Origin: Aphelidium insulamus
Taxonomy: Eukaryota; Aphelidiomycota; Aphelidea; Aphelidiaceae
Length of the DNA stretch: 64,000 nucleotides
Reading direction: 5' to 3'
Assembly (NCBI GenBank): GCA_036784855.1
Contig: JAZDSV010000007.1
Coordinates: 186,001-250,000, forward strand
The translations under genes were made by a program, and so were the position numbers. Positions within the stretch are counted from its first letter, which is position 1; each line of letters begins with the position of its first letter. Below the pieces are notes generated by a model, which saw nothing but the letters and a program-made list of their open reading frames with translations, had not been told where the DNA came from and did no database searches. This document shows positions 20,348 through 30,393 of this stretch, in pieces.

Positions 20348-20791
20348 TCACTTGACATCCACCGCGGCCTTGTCAGCGTCGCCGTCGTCCACCTCCAGGT
20401 TGATGGCGCGGCCAAACTTGCCGTACAGCTCTTTGCGCAGGGTGGCCATCTCTGCCTGGACACTTGCCACCCGTTCCGTCCCGGCCGCCAACTCCTTGGC
20501 CAGACCATCCACACGCGCACCCAACAACTCCCTCACCTCCTCGGCAGTCAGCTGCACATAGCAGTCACCCATGCGGTAGGGCACCACGTCCGTATCATCA
20601 ACGAGCTCCAGCTCCAGCACGGCGTCCTCCGCCGCTTCCTTGTCGTGCTGCAGGCGCTGGGCGGTGGCACGCAGGTCCGACAGCTGGGCATTCAGCCGCG
20701 AGAACCGGTTGATGCGCTCCTGGTCCGTCCAGGTGACCTCGGGCGCGGCACTCTCTGTCCGCGCCGACGTTTCCTCGTCCAGCAGTCGCAT
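20348..20791 (-). CDS. PFD4: Prefoldin subunit 4
   Basis: Subunit of the hexameric jellyfish-shaped chaperone that hands nascent actin and tubulin to CCT. A single exon encodes 147 residues, near the 120-140 of the family. The beta-type prefoldin pattern is clear: INRFSRLNAQLSDLRATAQR (first helix), EDAVLELELVDDTDVVPYRM and GDCYVQLTAEEVRELL (hairpin region), then the second helix ending in LYGKFGRAINLE, the prefoldin-4 signature. A short acidic C-terminal tail follows. It is divergent from CLYBL, with about 130 bp between the start codons. Confidence 0.93.
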   Translation of the reverse strand: MRLLDEETSARTESAAPEVTWTDQERINRFSRLNAQLSDLRATAQRLQHDKEAAEDAVLELELVDDTDVVPYRMGDCYVQLTAEEVRELLGARVDGLAKELAAGTERVASVQAEMATLRKELYGKFGRAINLEVDDGDADKAAVDVK

Positions 20792-20923
20792 TGCCGTGTC
20801 TGTTCGTGTGTAGCCACAGTGTGTCTGTGTACGTATGCACAGTGCCCCGTGTCTCTCTGTTGTGACTGTCTGGTACGTGTCTGTGGTCTCTGTGTGCGTC
20901 TGTGCAGTCTCTGCATTTCCGGG

Positions 20924-22303
20924 ATGTCCGTGAAGGCAACTGCGGCCGCTGTGTTGGGCGCAGCGTCTCGACTACGCCGCCGCCGCGCTCTCTTCAACGG
21001 TGATCACCTCTCGGTGTCTACACAGACCACCTTACTCACACACGGATACGCGCAGTGCCTGGCTGTGATGCCCGCAAGCTGCAAAAGGTGCCTCAGCTGG
21101 CAGCCACCACCGACAGCATCGTGCTCGACCTGGAGGACGGCGTACCAGCCGCGGAGAAGGAGCGTGCCCGCCACCTCATCACCGACACGCTCAATGTACG
21201 TGTGTGCGTGAGTATATCTGCAGTTCCTGACCAGGTAGCAAGTCGACTTTGGCGGCGCTGAGCGGGCCGTGCGCATAAACTCTGTCGACTCTGGTGCGTG
21301 CTCATACATACTATATCCCACTTCCGCTGCCGGGCTAACACACGGCATCCTCTAAAGGTCTGGCAGAGGCTGATCTGCGGGCAATGTTGGTATCCTGTGC
21401 ACTGTGCTGCCGTATATATATTCATTGCATTAACTTGTGTGCAGAAGAGACGTGAAGGCTGATCGCCTGCAAGCTGTTGTAATACCCAAAGTGGAGTGCG
21501 GCGATCATGTGCGCTTCGTGGCTGATCGCTTGCCGGCCGGCGTCGGTCTGCTGGCCTGTGTTGAGTCTGCTCGCTCAGTGCTGAACCTGTCAGAGGTTGT
21601 TGAATTGTCGTTTGTCTAAAAATATATGCAAGTGTTACTGATTACGAGTAGATTGCGCAGTCACACAATTCACTGGCGGCACTTGTGGTAACTACATACA
21701 CCTCACCTCTAAGCACAACCTGCTTATCGCTCAGTTCGCGGCGGAAGATTATTGCGCGGATGTTGGTTGCCAGCGCACACCGGGCATGCAAGAGTTGCTC
21801 TTTGCTCGGTCTGCGGTTGTGACTGCCGCCGCTGCTTTTAGACTACAGTCCATTGACGCGGTGTGCATTGATTTCCGTGACATGGACAAACTGGCGGCTG
21901 AGTGCACCGACGGCCGTAACCTTGGCTTCACTGGCAAGGTATGCAGGGAGTTTGATAGCATCCTGACAGTACATTTACGTCAATGTAGCAAGCTATTCAT
22001 CCAACACAAGTGGCGACAATTCAAGCTGCATTTCAGCCGAGTGCGCAAGGTTCGACGACGTTTGCTTGCTCTGATGGCATTTAACTGTAGTATCAGAAGT
22101 ATCAGCCGCCACGGAGATAGTTGAAGCGTATCGTCGGCACATCAAGGGTGGCAAGGGCGCATTTGAGTACCGCGGTAAAATGATTGACATGGCAAGTTAA
22201 TGCCACCATTGATCAATCTATCACTGATTTCGTCCAGCCTGTCATACGGGTAGCGGCAAAAACATTGCACGCTGCGGGTTTGAATACTGATGAAGTCATA
22301 TGA
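20924..22303 (+). CDS. CLYBL: Citramalyl-CoA lyase, mitochondrial (CLYBL / CitE-like)
   Basis: HpcH/HpaI-family lyase that cleaves citramalyl-CoA (itaconate/C5 breakdown) in mitochondria. Ten exons: 20924-20999, 21056-21195, 21239-21293, 21358-21385, 21445-21613, 21661-21687, 21735-21938, 21989-22049, 22100-22191, 22238-22303 (305 aa). An Arg-rich leader suits a transit peptide. Conserved blocks are SIVLDLEDGVP, QAVVIPKVE, VFAAEDYCADVG, AVCIDFRDM, NLGFTGKQAIHPTQ and GKGAFEYRGKMIDMP. Exons of 28 and 27 nt are needed to keep the family alignment. The last intron has a GC donor (ATG|GCAAGT); reading through it would end the protein at MIDMAS instead of restoring the family MIDMP-x tail. The exact donor of exon 5 is uncertain (21596 or 21614). 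Confidence 0.92.
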
Positions 22304-22344
22304 AGATGATGAAACGTCGAAATTTATTGAATTCTCGGTCCACA

Positions 22345-23243
22345 TTATTCTGCGAATTTCATTACCCAGTTCCTGACAGCAGATACGCGCGTATACACTG
22401 CCGGAAAGCCCTGAGCGCCGCAGTCACGAGGTTTTTTCCACAATGCCCAGCTCACTATCCCAATTTGAGTCGCTGGCTTACCGTGGGCTGCGGGTATAAT
22501 AAGCGGCCCGCCTGAGTCGCCAAAACAAACTCCTCGATTCTTCACGCCTCCCGTGCACATCATGGACTCGCTGAGCAATCCCGTATAGTATCTGTTGCAC
22601 GCTTTCCAACTATGCACATGAACCTGCTCGGCCTTGAGCGTGACACTATGCATGCCATTTTTGCCTCCTTTTATCCGCCCCCATCCCAACACTACTGCAG
22701 TCATTGGTAGTTCAAATTGCGCAGAGTCAGAGTGACGAAATCCCCGCTACTCATCTCGTCGCCGCCTTTCAATTCCCAAACTCCAACATCATAGTTGTTC
22801 ATTATGATTGAATTCTGGTCGTAAAAGTCCTTTGGATGTCGGTGAATCTTGACAACAGTCATGTTAATACCACCCGAGCTAGAAATCGAGGTGGAATCAC
22901 CCACGTGCACAGACAAGTATTTCAATTCAGTCTTATTATATGAGCAGTCTAAAATTGTGAGTTCATCAGTATAAATTTAGTCATACGTACGTCCGTCCGT
23001 CACAAGTCGGTTCTTTGCAAAAATAGAGCCAGCGCAAACAAACCGTCCTTTGGATCGAATAGTCGCTAGCCACTTGGGTCTCGTGGATGCGTGATACTCG
23101 GAGATAATTTTGCTGGTGTCTGTAGCTTGGACCAGATGATATTTCACCTTCTTGTCATGCAATGATGTTCCAGACACGCATGCCAAACCGCAAATCAATC
23201 CAACGTAAACAAGTAGCAGCATAATATTACACCGAAGTTTCAT
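22345..23243 (-). pseudogene. Chymotrypsin-fold serine protease with a frameshift
   Basis: Paralogue of the intact protease at 23501-24397. Exons 23243-22991 and 22948-22345. Signal peptide MKLRCNIMLLLVYVGLICGL; catalytic His in DGHC (formed by the splice; family AAHC); Asp in NNYDVGVWEL; Ser in CFGDSGGPL. Between VTL and the GWGRIKGGK block the coding sequence is 7 nt shorter than in the paralogue (near 22707-22728), which shifts the frame and brings an early stop at about 22701. The downstream frame is otherwise well kept (PAVYTRVSAVRNWV), so the lesion is recent or an assembly error. The position equivalent to trypsin Asp189 is Gly. Confidence 0.75.
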
Positions 23244-23368
23244 CAGGAAACGTTGATGCACTTGGCCGCCGATCAAACGTTGACATGAAATTTCCGACTC
23301 GGCTGAAGAGTTCGGACGCACCATGACAAGTTGGAATTGAGCTTTCTAGCCATTCAAACCACCAAGGT

Positions 23369-23446
23369 AACACTTGCAGGCTACTATGCGCGCAGCAATA
23401 AAAGCATTGCACGCCGCGGGTTTGAACACTATGGTGTCTAAAAAGC
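23369..23446 (+). pseudogene. Relic copy of the last CLYBL exon
   Basis: After a CTTGCAG acceptor-like word the plus strand reads MRAAIKALHAAGLNT, against IRVAAKTLHAAGLNT in CLYBL exon 10 (22238-22303). The DNA word CATTGCACGC-GCGGGTTTGAA is shared apart from one base. No other CLYBL exon is nearby. It sits just 3' of the intact protease, exactly where the real exon sits relative to the frameshifted protease, so both belong to one duplicated block. Confidence 0.8.
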
Positions 23447-23500
23447 TGAAGATTGATTGATTGATTGATTTATTCATTAAACAAGCAAGATTGTCATTCT

Positions 23501-24397
23501 TTAATCGGCAAATGCCATGACCCATTCGCTGACAACTGATACTCGCGTAAACACCGACGGAAAGCCTTTAACGCCACAGTGTGAGGCTCCCCAACTTACT
23601 ATCCCTACTTGAATTGATTGCTTGCCATCAGTTGACGGTAGAAGAAGTGGGCCACCCGAATCTCCATTGCAAGGTCCACGATTCGTCTCTCCTGCGGCGC
23701 AAATCGATGCCTCGCTAAGTAAAACGCCCCCTTTTTTGTATGCAGACTTATGGCACGATGCCCAACTTTGCAAATTCAGCTGCTCTGCCTTTAGCGTCTG
23801 ACTTAGCTTGCCATCCTTGCCACCCTTTGTAAGCCCCCATCCTAGCACTACTGCCTTGGATGGAATTTTTAACTGCGATGTGTCGTCCGACAGAGTAATG
23901 AAATCGTCACTAGACATATTTTCGCCGCCTTTCAGCTCCCAAACCGCAACATCGTAATTTGAAAACGCTTGATTGTAAATAGACTTGCTTGGGTCGTAAA
24001 AATTCTTTGGATGCCGATGAATCTTCACAACAGTCATGTTTATACCGCCAGGGCTGGAAATGGAGGTGGAATCGCCGATTTGCACAGACAGGTCTTTTAA
24101 ATCAGCTTCCTTAAAAGAGCAGTCTAGAACACTGAGTATGGCATCATTGAGCACGTATTACTTACGTGCTGCCGTCATCATGCGATTTTTCGCGTATATA
24201 GTGCCAGCGCAATGAAACTTTCCTTGGAAAAAAATTGCTGCAAGCCACCTTTTTCTGATGGTTGCATTGTAACCTGAGAGAATATTGGATAAATGTGTCG
24301 TTGCTGTCGGGTGGTACTTCAAGTTCGTATTGTCCAATGCTGCGCCAGACGCGCAAGTCAAGCCGCAGATTAATCCAACGTAAGCTAGCAGAAACAT
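23501..24397 (-). CDS. Secreted chymotrypsin-fold serine protease (S1 family), 284 aa
   Basis: Two exons (24397-24166, 24123-23501), with a 42-nt GT-AG intron placed exactly in the codon for the catalytic His. Signal peptide MFLLAYVGLICGLTCASG. Triad: His78 in MTAAHC, Asp in NYDVAVWELKGG, Ser in CNGDSGGPL. The position six before the Ser, Asp189 in trypsin, is Gly, so trypsin-like specificity is unlikely; a chymotrypsin- or elastase-like pocket is more probable. Further S1 blocks: VVLGWGLTKGGK and FPSVFTRVSVVSEWV. No clear IIGG/IVGG activation sequence is seen, which is odd for an S1A zymogen. Confidence 0.88.
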
Positions 24398-24538
24398 ATT
24401 TTTTCTTTCTTAGGCATTGATGGCGTGAGTTGCCGCTTTATGTTCGGTGTTTCATCTTTAGGTTTCACGGTGAAACCGTTGTGTAACCATATGAAACGTT
24501 TCGCTTCACTTTTGTAACCTATTGGCACCAATCACGGC

Positions 24539-25870
24539 CTATCTATTAGCTTCTTCGTCGGAAGTCTCGTCCAGTCCCGCAAAAAAAGAAGTTGAAGCTT
24601 TGGCAGAGGATTTTCTACTTGCCGTAGTGTACCCAGACACCACACTCTGACCATCGGCATCCACTGCTGAACCGCCATCACTCTCATCCTCGTCAGTATC
24701 TGTATCGTTTCTCATCTCCGCATCATCAATACTTGGCTGCCAGACTTTCAGCCGCGTATCATGTCCGACACTGGCAATTAGGCTGGAATCACAGTTGATC
24801 GCCAAATCTTCCACCGGCTGTCCGTCATGATCTCCAAGTACGCCCAGCACCCGGTTGGGTAGGATGGACACCAGCCGTAGTTTGCCATCCATTGATGCCG
24901 TGCACACCGTCGACTGGTCCACGGTACACATGCCATCCACGGACGCCTCGTGTCCACCCGGAAACCTGTCACTTATATCTCCTGCCGCTCGTCGTCAGCA
25001 ACACTGCATATAGATATATGTATCCACTTTACTCACCCCAGCGACCCCACGAAAATATTCCACAGACACCGTCCTCGAATCCACACACAACTTTCTGGCC
25101 GTTGCGCACCACCGCCAGTGACAGCACCTCGGTCTCCATGTTGTCCGAGCGTGCAAGAAGATCGTTCTTGCGCACGTCAAACACTGACAGATATCCGTCG
25201 CCACTATGTACCCGTAATACGAGTTAGAAATGAGTGCAATTGATCAGGCTTACCCCGCGGCCAACAGTGTGCGCCGGTCAGCAACATATACCAGGTCTGA
25301 TATCAGATCTTCATTATCGTGGTACGAGTGAATTGGGCCTTCCTTGCAGGACTTGCGCAAATCCCACACCTATAACGAATTGGAAAAATGAAATGAAATG
25401 ATATCAGCTAATAAATCTGACTTTAAATACCTTTACATGACCATCATCATCTCCCGATGCCAACAAATGCTGGCCCATGACGCACAGCCTATTGACTGCA
25501 CTGTCATGAGCGTCACGGTAATGAGCCACAACCTTGACGCTCTCGATATCCACGCTCTTTATGGACTGGTCGGCGCTGGCGGATATTATTGCTATTGTAG
25601 TTATCGTTAAGATAGGGCATAAGGCAGGAAATCCCTCACCTGCACCCGACGCGTCAAACTGCAAGTGCCGGCATGACTGACGGTGATGGCGTTGCTTGTA
25701 AGTCGATACCGGGGCCTTGTCGCCGCCAAGGTCCAGTCGATAGCTGCAAGGAATAGTTAATGTAGAAGAATTGTATAATGTGCACGTCTATACCATTGCA
25801 CGCGGCCAGTGATATCCCCGCACGCCACCACGGCAGGCTGAGTGGGATGAAAGTGCGTGCACAGCGCCAT
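24539..25870 (-). CDS. WDR55: WD-repeat protein WDR55/Jip5 (ribosome biogenesis)
   Basis: WDR55/Jip5 is a nucleolar WD40 protein needed for pre-rRNA processing. Six exons (25870-25794, 25743-25640, 25591-25431, 25369-25254, 25203-25037, 24981-24539) encode 355 residues, all with GT-AG junctions in phase. Diagnostic stretches: MALCTHFHPTQPAVVACGD at the start, HLLASGDDDGHVKVWDLRK across junction 3, GDGYLSVFDVRKNDLLARSD, a GIFSWGRWGDISDRFPG block across junction 5, and LPNRVLGVLGDHDGQPVED. The acidic Ser-rich tail (DTDTDEDESDGG) is typical. It is head-to-head with PA2G4. Confidence 0.92.
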
Positions 25871-26036
25871 CTTTTCCAGCGCTAAAGATGCCACCGGAGG
25901 CGGGCAAGCGCTTGCAGCCATCTTCATCGACGTCTCGATCTATTGGAATAGATTTGCGCGATTCTCGCGTCCTTGTAGAAATATACTTGTGAAAGTATAT
26001 ATATCAACGCGCGATATAACCGCGTATAGACAACAT

Positions 26037-27322
26037 ATGGTGGACTACGGCGCGGAGAATGACGCGCTGATGATGGACGTGTCGGCGATGGTGCAGGTGG
26101 GGGACGTGACGCCCGACACCCTGGAGCTGGATAATCGGATGTCGGCGGACGCGCGCATTGCCGCCAAATACCGTGCCGCCGCCGACGCGTGCAACCTGGC
26201 CGCGCTGTATGTCTCGCAGCGGTGTGTTGAGGGGGCGAGCATGGCTGATATATGCAGCAGTGGCGATGAGTACATCGTCAAGCAGGTATGGCAATAGTAT
26301 AGTGTGTGTGTGTGTCTACTGTATCTATGGCTATCTGCAGCTCATGTCCACGGTCAATGCAGTTACGGAAAGCCAGCGAGGAGCTGGACCTGGAACCGGG
26401 AGCAGAGCGCGGCATAGCTTACCCGGTGACCCTGTGCGTCAATGATGTTGTGTCGGGATTCGCGCCCGTCAAGTCCTCCGGCGATGAGACCGCCACCGAG
26501 GCCGACGTGCTGGCTGCCGGCAGCACTGTCAAGATTGACTTGGCCGTGCATGTTGACGGCTACACCGTGTCCACGTCGCGAACAATAATAGTTCCCGCTT
26601 GTGGGCAGCAGCGTTTGGCGGAGCGTGCGCGGACTGAAGGCCGGCTGGCAGACTGCATTTGTGCCGCCTACCTCGCCACCGAGTTGGTGTGCAAGCGGCT
26701 CCAGGCCGGCACAGAATCATCCGAGCTGGTGTCCATTATCGACGGCGTGTGCGCGGCTTTCCGCGTCCGCCCCGTCGACGGCCCGCTGGTTCATCTGGCC
26801 CGCCGCTTTGTGCCAGTGAGCACGGAAAAGTTCATCTCGTACGACGAGTGCGGCCTGACTGACAATGAGTTCACCGTGGAGCCGGACGATGTTTTCGTGG
26901 TCAGCATGGCCATGACCAGCGGTAGTGGTCGCACCAAGGAGTCGGCGGTGCACGGGCCCACCATTCTGCAGCGCGATGTCACTCAGCGGGCATCCGCGCT
27001 GAAGTTGCGCGCGGCCCAGACGGCATTCAGCGCCATCACGCGCCACCACAGTGTGTTCCCGTTCAGTGTGCGTCCGTACAGCGCGGACGCCACCATGCGC
27101 CTGGGTATGCAAGAGTGTCTGCAGCGCGGTCTGCTGCAGCTGGTGCCGACAACGCGGCTGGCGGAGCGCAATGAACACGTTGCCCACTTCAAGCACACGG
27201 TGCTGGTTCAGTCGGCGCGTGACGGCGGCGCGATACGCGTGACCACTCACTGGCAGCCACCCTATGTCCACTCGGTGCACAACCTGCCCGCCCACTTGCT
27301 CCAGCTGCACGCCGACAACTGA
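26037..27322 (+). CDS. PA2G4: PA2G4/Ebp1-type pseudo-methionine-aminopeptidase
   Basis: Ebp1 has the pita-bread fold of type 2 methionine aminopeptidase without activity and binds ribosomes near the exit tunnel. Exons 26037-26285 and 26363-27322 encode 402 residues (human 394). Blocks: KYRAAADACNLAALYVSQRC, a KQLRKASEELDLEPGAERG block across the junction, RGIAYPVTLCVNDVVSGFAP, KIDLAVHVDGY and, near the end, VFPFSVRPYSADATMRLGM plus EHVAHFKHTVLVQ. The start is the ATG at 26037 (MVDYGAEND); a second at residue 13 is possible. The acceptor is the second CAG after the poly-GT stretch; the first gives the wrong frame. Confidence 0.9.
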
Positions 27323-27399
27323 TATCAGTCCACACAGCATCAGTAAACAGAACATTACATCGCTGTTGACTGTGTCGTGGCTGTCTGTCATTACCCTGC

Positions 27400-28219
27400 T
27401 TATAGGCGCTTGGAAGCCGTCTTGCCTGCACCATTACTACTACTACTACTACTAGTAGTAGTAACCCGTGCAAAGGCACTGTTAATGGAGCCAACGCTGG
27501 AGACCACAAGCGCCGCCGGCACCACAATCCACGGCAGATTCATCAGCACAAAGTAGCCCCAAAAGTATTGCGGCGCGGGATGATTGTACGCCCAGCCATC
27601 CAGCCATGATGTGGCATAGTACAGTATGCAGCCGTACAGCTGGCCCAGCGAGATGCACAGCTGCAGCGAGTGTCGATACGGTTTGTTGCGCAGAATGGCG
27701 TACACCACCACAAAGCACAGCGGACCTTCCACCGCCTGCAAGTGTGTTATACATAGTAGTCATGAGAATGCATGCCGACACTATACCGAAGTAAGAAATT
27801 CAATGACCAGCACTGACGGGTCGCCGCTGAGGTAGCGCGAGTCTGCCAGCGCGTACTCCTACATACATTTCCACCGTGTAAAGTAAGCGTCTTACAACAG
27901 AACTAGTACTACTACACGGTGCCCCCACCTTCCACACTTGTCCCAGCGGTGACATATCGGCGGGAATGCCGCGGTAAAAGTACACAAAGTATCCCTCGAG
28001 CACCGTGTGAATGCTGCCACACACCGCGAACCAGACGGCGGTCCAGCGCTCACTAGCGGACAGGTGCACGCGCGTCGACATGCCCGACAGCCGCCACGTC
28101 ACGGCCACCAGCACCGCCAGCACCGCGAAAAATCCCAGCAAGATGGTGGCGGTAGAGAGGTCATTCGGCACGAAAGCCGGCCGCAGCTGCAGCGTGCGCG
28201 GATAGTATGGGTGTTGCAT
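27400..28219 (-). CDS. EBP: EBP-type sterol delta8-delta7 isomerase
   Basis: Emopamil-binding-protein family: an ER membrane enzyme that shifts the sterol delta8 double bond to delta7. Three exons (28219-27929, 27858-27787, 27735-27400), 232 residues (human EBP 230). Signature blocks: MQHPYYPRTL, WFAVCGSIHTVLEGYFVYF (conserved His and Glu), GQVWKEYALADSRYL across junction 1, LTSAVEGPLCF across junction 2 and CISLGQLYGCILYYAT, then YFWGYFVLMNLPWIVVP. Four to five membrane segments. Dikarya use the unrelated ERG2 enzyme for this step, so the EBP type is a useful lineage marker. A Ser run near the C-terminus comes from a short trinucleotide repeat. Confidence 0.92.
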
Positions 28220-28372
28220 AGTTTATTATGTGTCTCAATTGGGTATGTGTCAAGGATCTGTGCTGCATTACTTTGTAGAACAATTGCAGCTATACAAAGT
28301 ATATTGCAAGTGCTGAAGTGGCACGAATTGATGTTACAGCAAGTTGCTAGATATGCAGATATATTTACACCT

Positions 28373-29340
28373 TCATCGCTTTTTGGACTGCTGCATAATC
28401 CAGTCGCGTACAGCGGATATTTTCGTGTACACACCCGGCTGGCCCTTATGGCCGCATCCATATCCCCAGCTGGTGATACCGATCTGCACGGGTCGATGCT
28501 GGCCGGGTGCCATTGGTTTGATCAACGGGCCTCCACTGTCACCGCTGCACGTGTCCTGGCCCTTGACACCGCCCGCACACATCATGGTCTTCGTGAATCC
28601 CTTCTTGCCCAGTTGCAACTGTTTGCGGCACGTTGCAGCGTCCATGACGGCCAGGGACACCTGTTTCAGCACGGGGCTGGGGTTCGCGCTATTTTCTCGC
28701 GTTGTACCCCAGCCAAGTGCCACGGCCTTCAGTCCAGTCTCGCTACTGCTAGCCGTGTCCAGATCGACAAATGTCTTGATCTGCTCTCCGTTTCTCAGCT
28801 CCCACACCGCCACATCAGTGTCCTTAATGTGCCAGTCATAATGGGGGTTGATGGTGATCTTGGCCACTGTCATGATAACGCTGGCCTTGAACTCGTTGGC
28901 TTCACTCAGACGATAGAGTTTGGCCACAACTCGCAGATTTTGGAGCTGACCTTTCAAATTCGTTGAGCAGTCTACACAAACATATGCGTATAATGTGAGC
29001 GCGCTTCTCACATCAACACAGCTCAGTTAAACATACGGGCTGCAGTGAGGAGCAGGTTCTTGCCAAACATTGTCCCGCCGCAAAAGTGTTGGTTGTTGTA
29101 TTGAATTGATATCATCCATTGCTGATCACGGTACATCTCGTCAGCCTGCTTACCCCCAATGATGTTGGAGGTTGTGCCATTAGACCGGCTAATTGGATTC
29201 TTGTCGTCATTGGTAGACGGTTCAGACTGCGCCACCTTTTCCGCAGATGGTAGGCCGTAGCACGACAACGCACATGCCAGTGTTGCAATTGCAATGAATA
29301 GCATGCTGACAAGCACTTGTTGTGCGCTTTTGAGTTTCAT
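28373..29340 (-). CDS. Secreted trypsin (S1A), 300 aa preproenzyme
   Basis: Exons 29340-29037 and 28971-28373; the intron again splits the catalytic His codon. Signal peptide LVSMLFIAIATLACALSC, a propeptide to about residue 59, and a proper activation site (IIGGKQADEMYRDQQW). Triad: His102 (LLTAAHC), Asp in KDTDVAVWELRNG, Ser in CSGDSGGPLIKP. Asp is present six positions before the Ser (DTCSGDSGG), so trypsin-like Lys/Arg specificity is expected, unlike the pair at 22.3-24.4 kb. The C-terminus VYTKISAVRDWIMQQ is standard. The shared intron position shows all three are one local family. Confidence 0.92.
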
Positions 29341-29862
29341 TTATGTCTGATTTTTTTTGACCATTACCTCAATGGATTGACCAATCGGTGAAAGCAGAAA
29401 TCTGAAACTGCCAGCAACTCCTTCATTGTGTCACGTGAAATTCCTTGAATCAACACACCTGAAAGTCTGATGCAAGTCTGAACGTCTGAATATACACAAG
29501 CTAAAACCAGCATATATCTGCGATTGCAAGTACATAAATCCGCTACGTCATTGTTCAACCCATGCAGCAACTGACAAGCTACTTAACATTTATGTTACTT
29601 ATGCTATGCCTCAACATAGACACCAACTATTATCCGGTGACGAATGATGAGCACACCTTATCGCAAAAGACTCATTACCGGTGTTTACTTGCTGGGCGCG
29701 GCCAATGATTGGCTGCCTACAGCTGGCCTTATTTGCTCGACTGTGTGCTGCGCAGCTGTTGCTATTTCACCGTCGGCTTTCTCGGCACTCACTCTTTCCA
29801 CACACACACACACACAGAGACACACACACACACACACAGACACACCCACCTCCACATTCACA
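29341..29862. promoter_or_regulatory. Divergent promoter region with a palindromic CCAAT pair and (CA)n
   Basis: The 522-bp space between the start codons of the trypsin (minus) and the small mitochondrial protein (plus). It contains a perfect palindrome GCCAATGATTGGC at 29701-29713, in effect two opposed CCAAT boxes, and another CCAAT at 29379. A (CA)n tract interrupted by GAGA occupies about 29802-29846 just upstream of the plus-strand start. The regulatory role is inferred. Confidence 0.5.
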
Positions 29863-30249
29863 ATGGCCTCATCGATAATCAAGATGGCGTTCCGCCCCGA
29901 GATCATCCCCATCACCGTGATCATGATCGGTGCGTGCGGAATGGCCGTCGGTCACACCGTCAAACTGGCCATGGACCCGCACACACCGTACATGAAGTAA
30001 GTCGGTGTCGGTGTTTGTTTGTGTGCATACTACATATGCTATTATGTGCATGCTGACACTAATACTATTGGTGTGTAGGAAGGAGGATGGAAAGCGTGAG
30101 TGGGAGAAGAGAAAGACGTTCCACTACCACCGTCAGACGTGGGAAGACCACGCCAAAGAGCAGCCATCGTTCGCGCCCAAGGTACAGTATAGTTTGTAGT
30201 ATGTGGAGTGAGTATGGTCGAGGCATTGACACTTAACTTGTAGAAGTAA
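29863..30249 (+). CDS. Small mitochondrial inner-membrane protein, NDUFA4/MLRQ-like, 80 aa
   Basis: Three exons (29863-29996, 30079-30181, 30244-30249); the last coding exon is just AAG TAA. One membrane segment (IIPITVIMIGACGMAVGHTV) is preceded by MASSIIKMAFRPE and followed by a charged tail (KKEDGKREWEKRKTFHYHRQ). Size and topology match the MLRQ/NDUFA4 family, a small subunit associated with cytochrome oxidase or complex I; the match is structural rather than residue by residue, so a different small respiratory subunit is possible. The splice phases fit exactly. Confidence 0.5.
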
Positions 30250-30393
30250 TGTTGATCAATTTGCTTTGCGGGGTGGACAGGGCCGTGCTGAATGCCAATA
30301 AAGCAGCGCGGTCATAATGTCTTCGCATACACCTTATGCTATCTATATGTAGTATTACGTAAATGCTATACTTTTTGCATATTTGTGTTGGCA

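Noticed and set aside
20198..21211. 337-codon plus-strand frame
   Set aside because: It is antisense to prefoldin 4 for most of its length and only its end coincides with CLYBL exon 1 in the same frame; the rest has no family resemblance.
22686..22730. Small intron explaining the frame change in the broken protease
   Set aside because: The candidate GTCACT to CTGCAG intron leaves a stop codon directly after the junction; a 7-nt deletion relative to the paralogue is simpler.
26286..26340. Earlier acceptor (CTGCAG) for the PA2G4 intron
   Set aside because: It puts the downstream exon in the wrong frame; the next CAG at 26362 restores the conserved sequence.
28007..28966. 319-codon plus-strand frame
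   Set aside because: Antisense shadow of EBP exon 1 and the trypsin second exon, both of which have complete conserved families on the minus strand.
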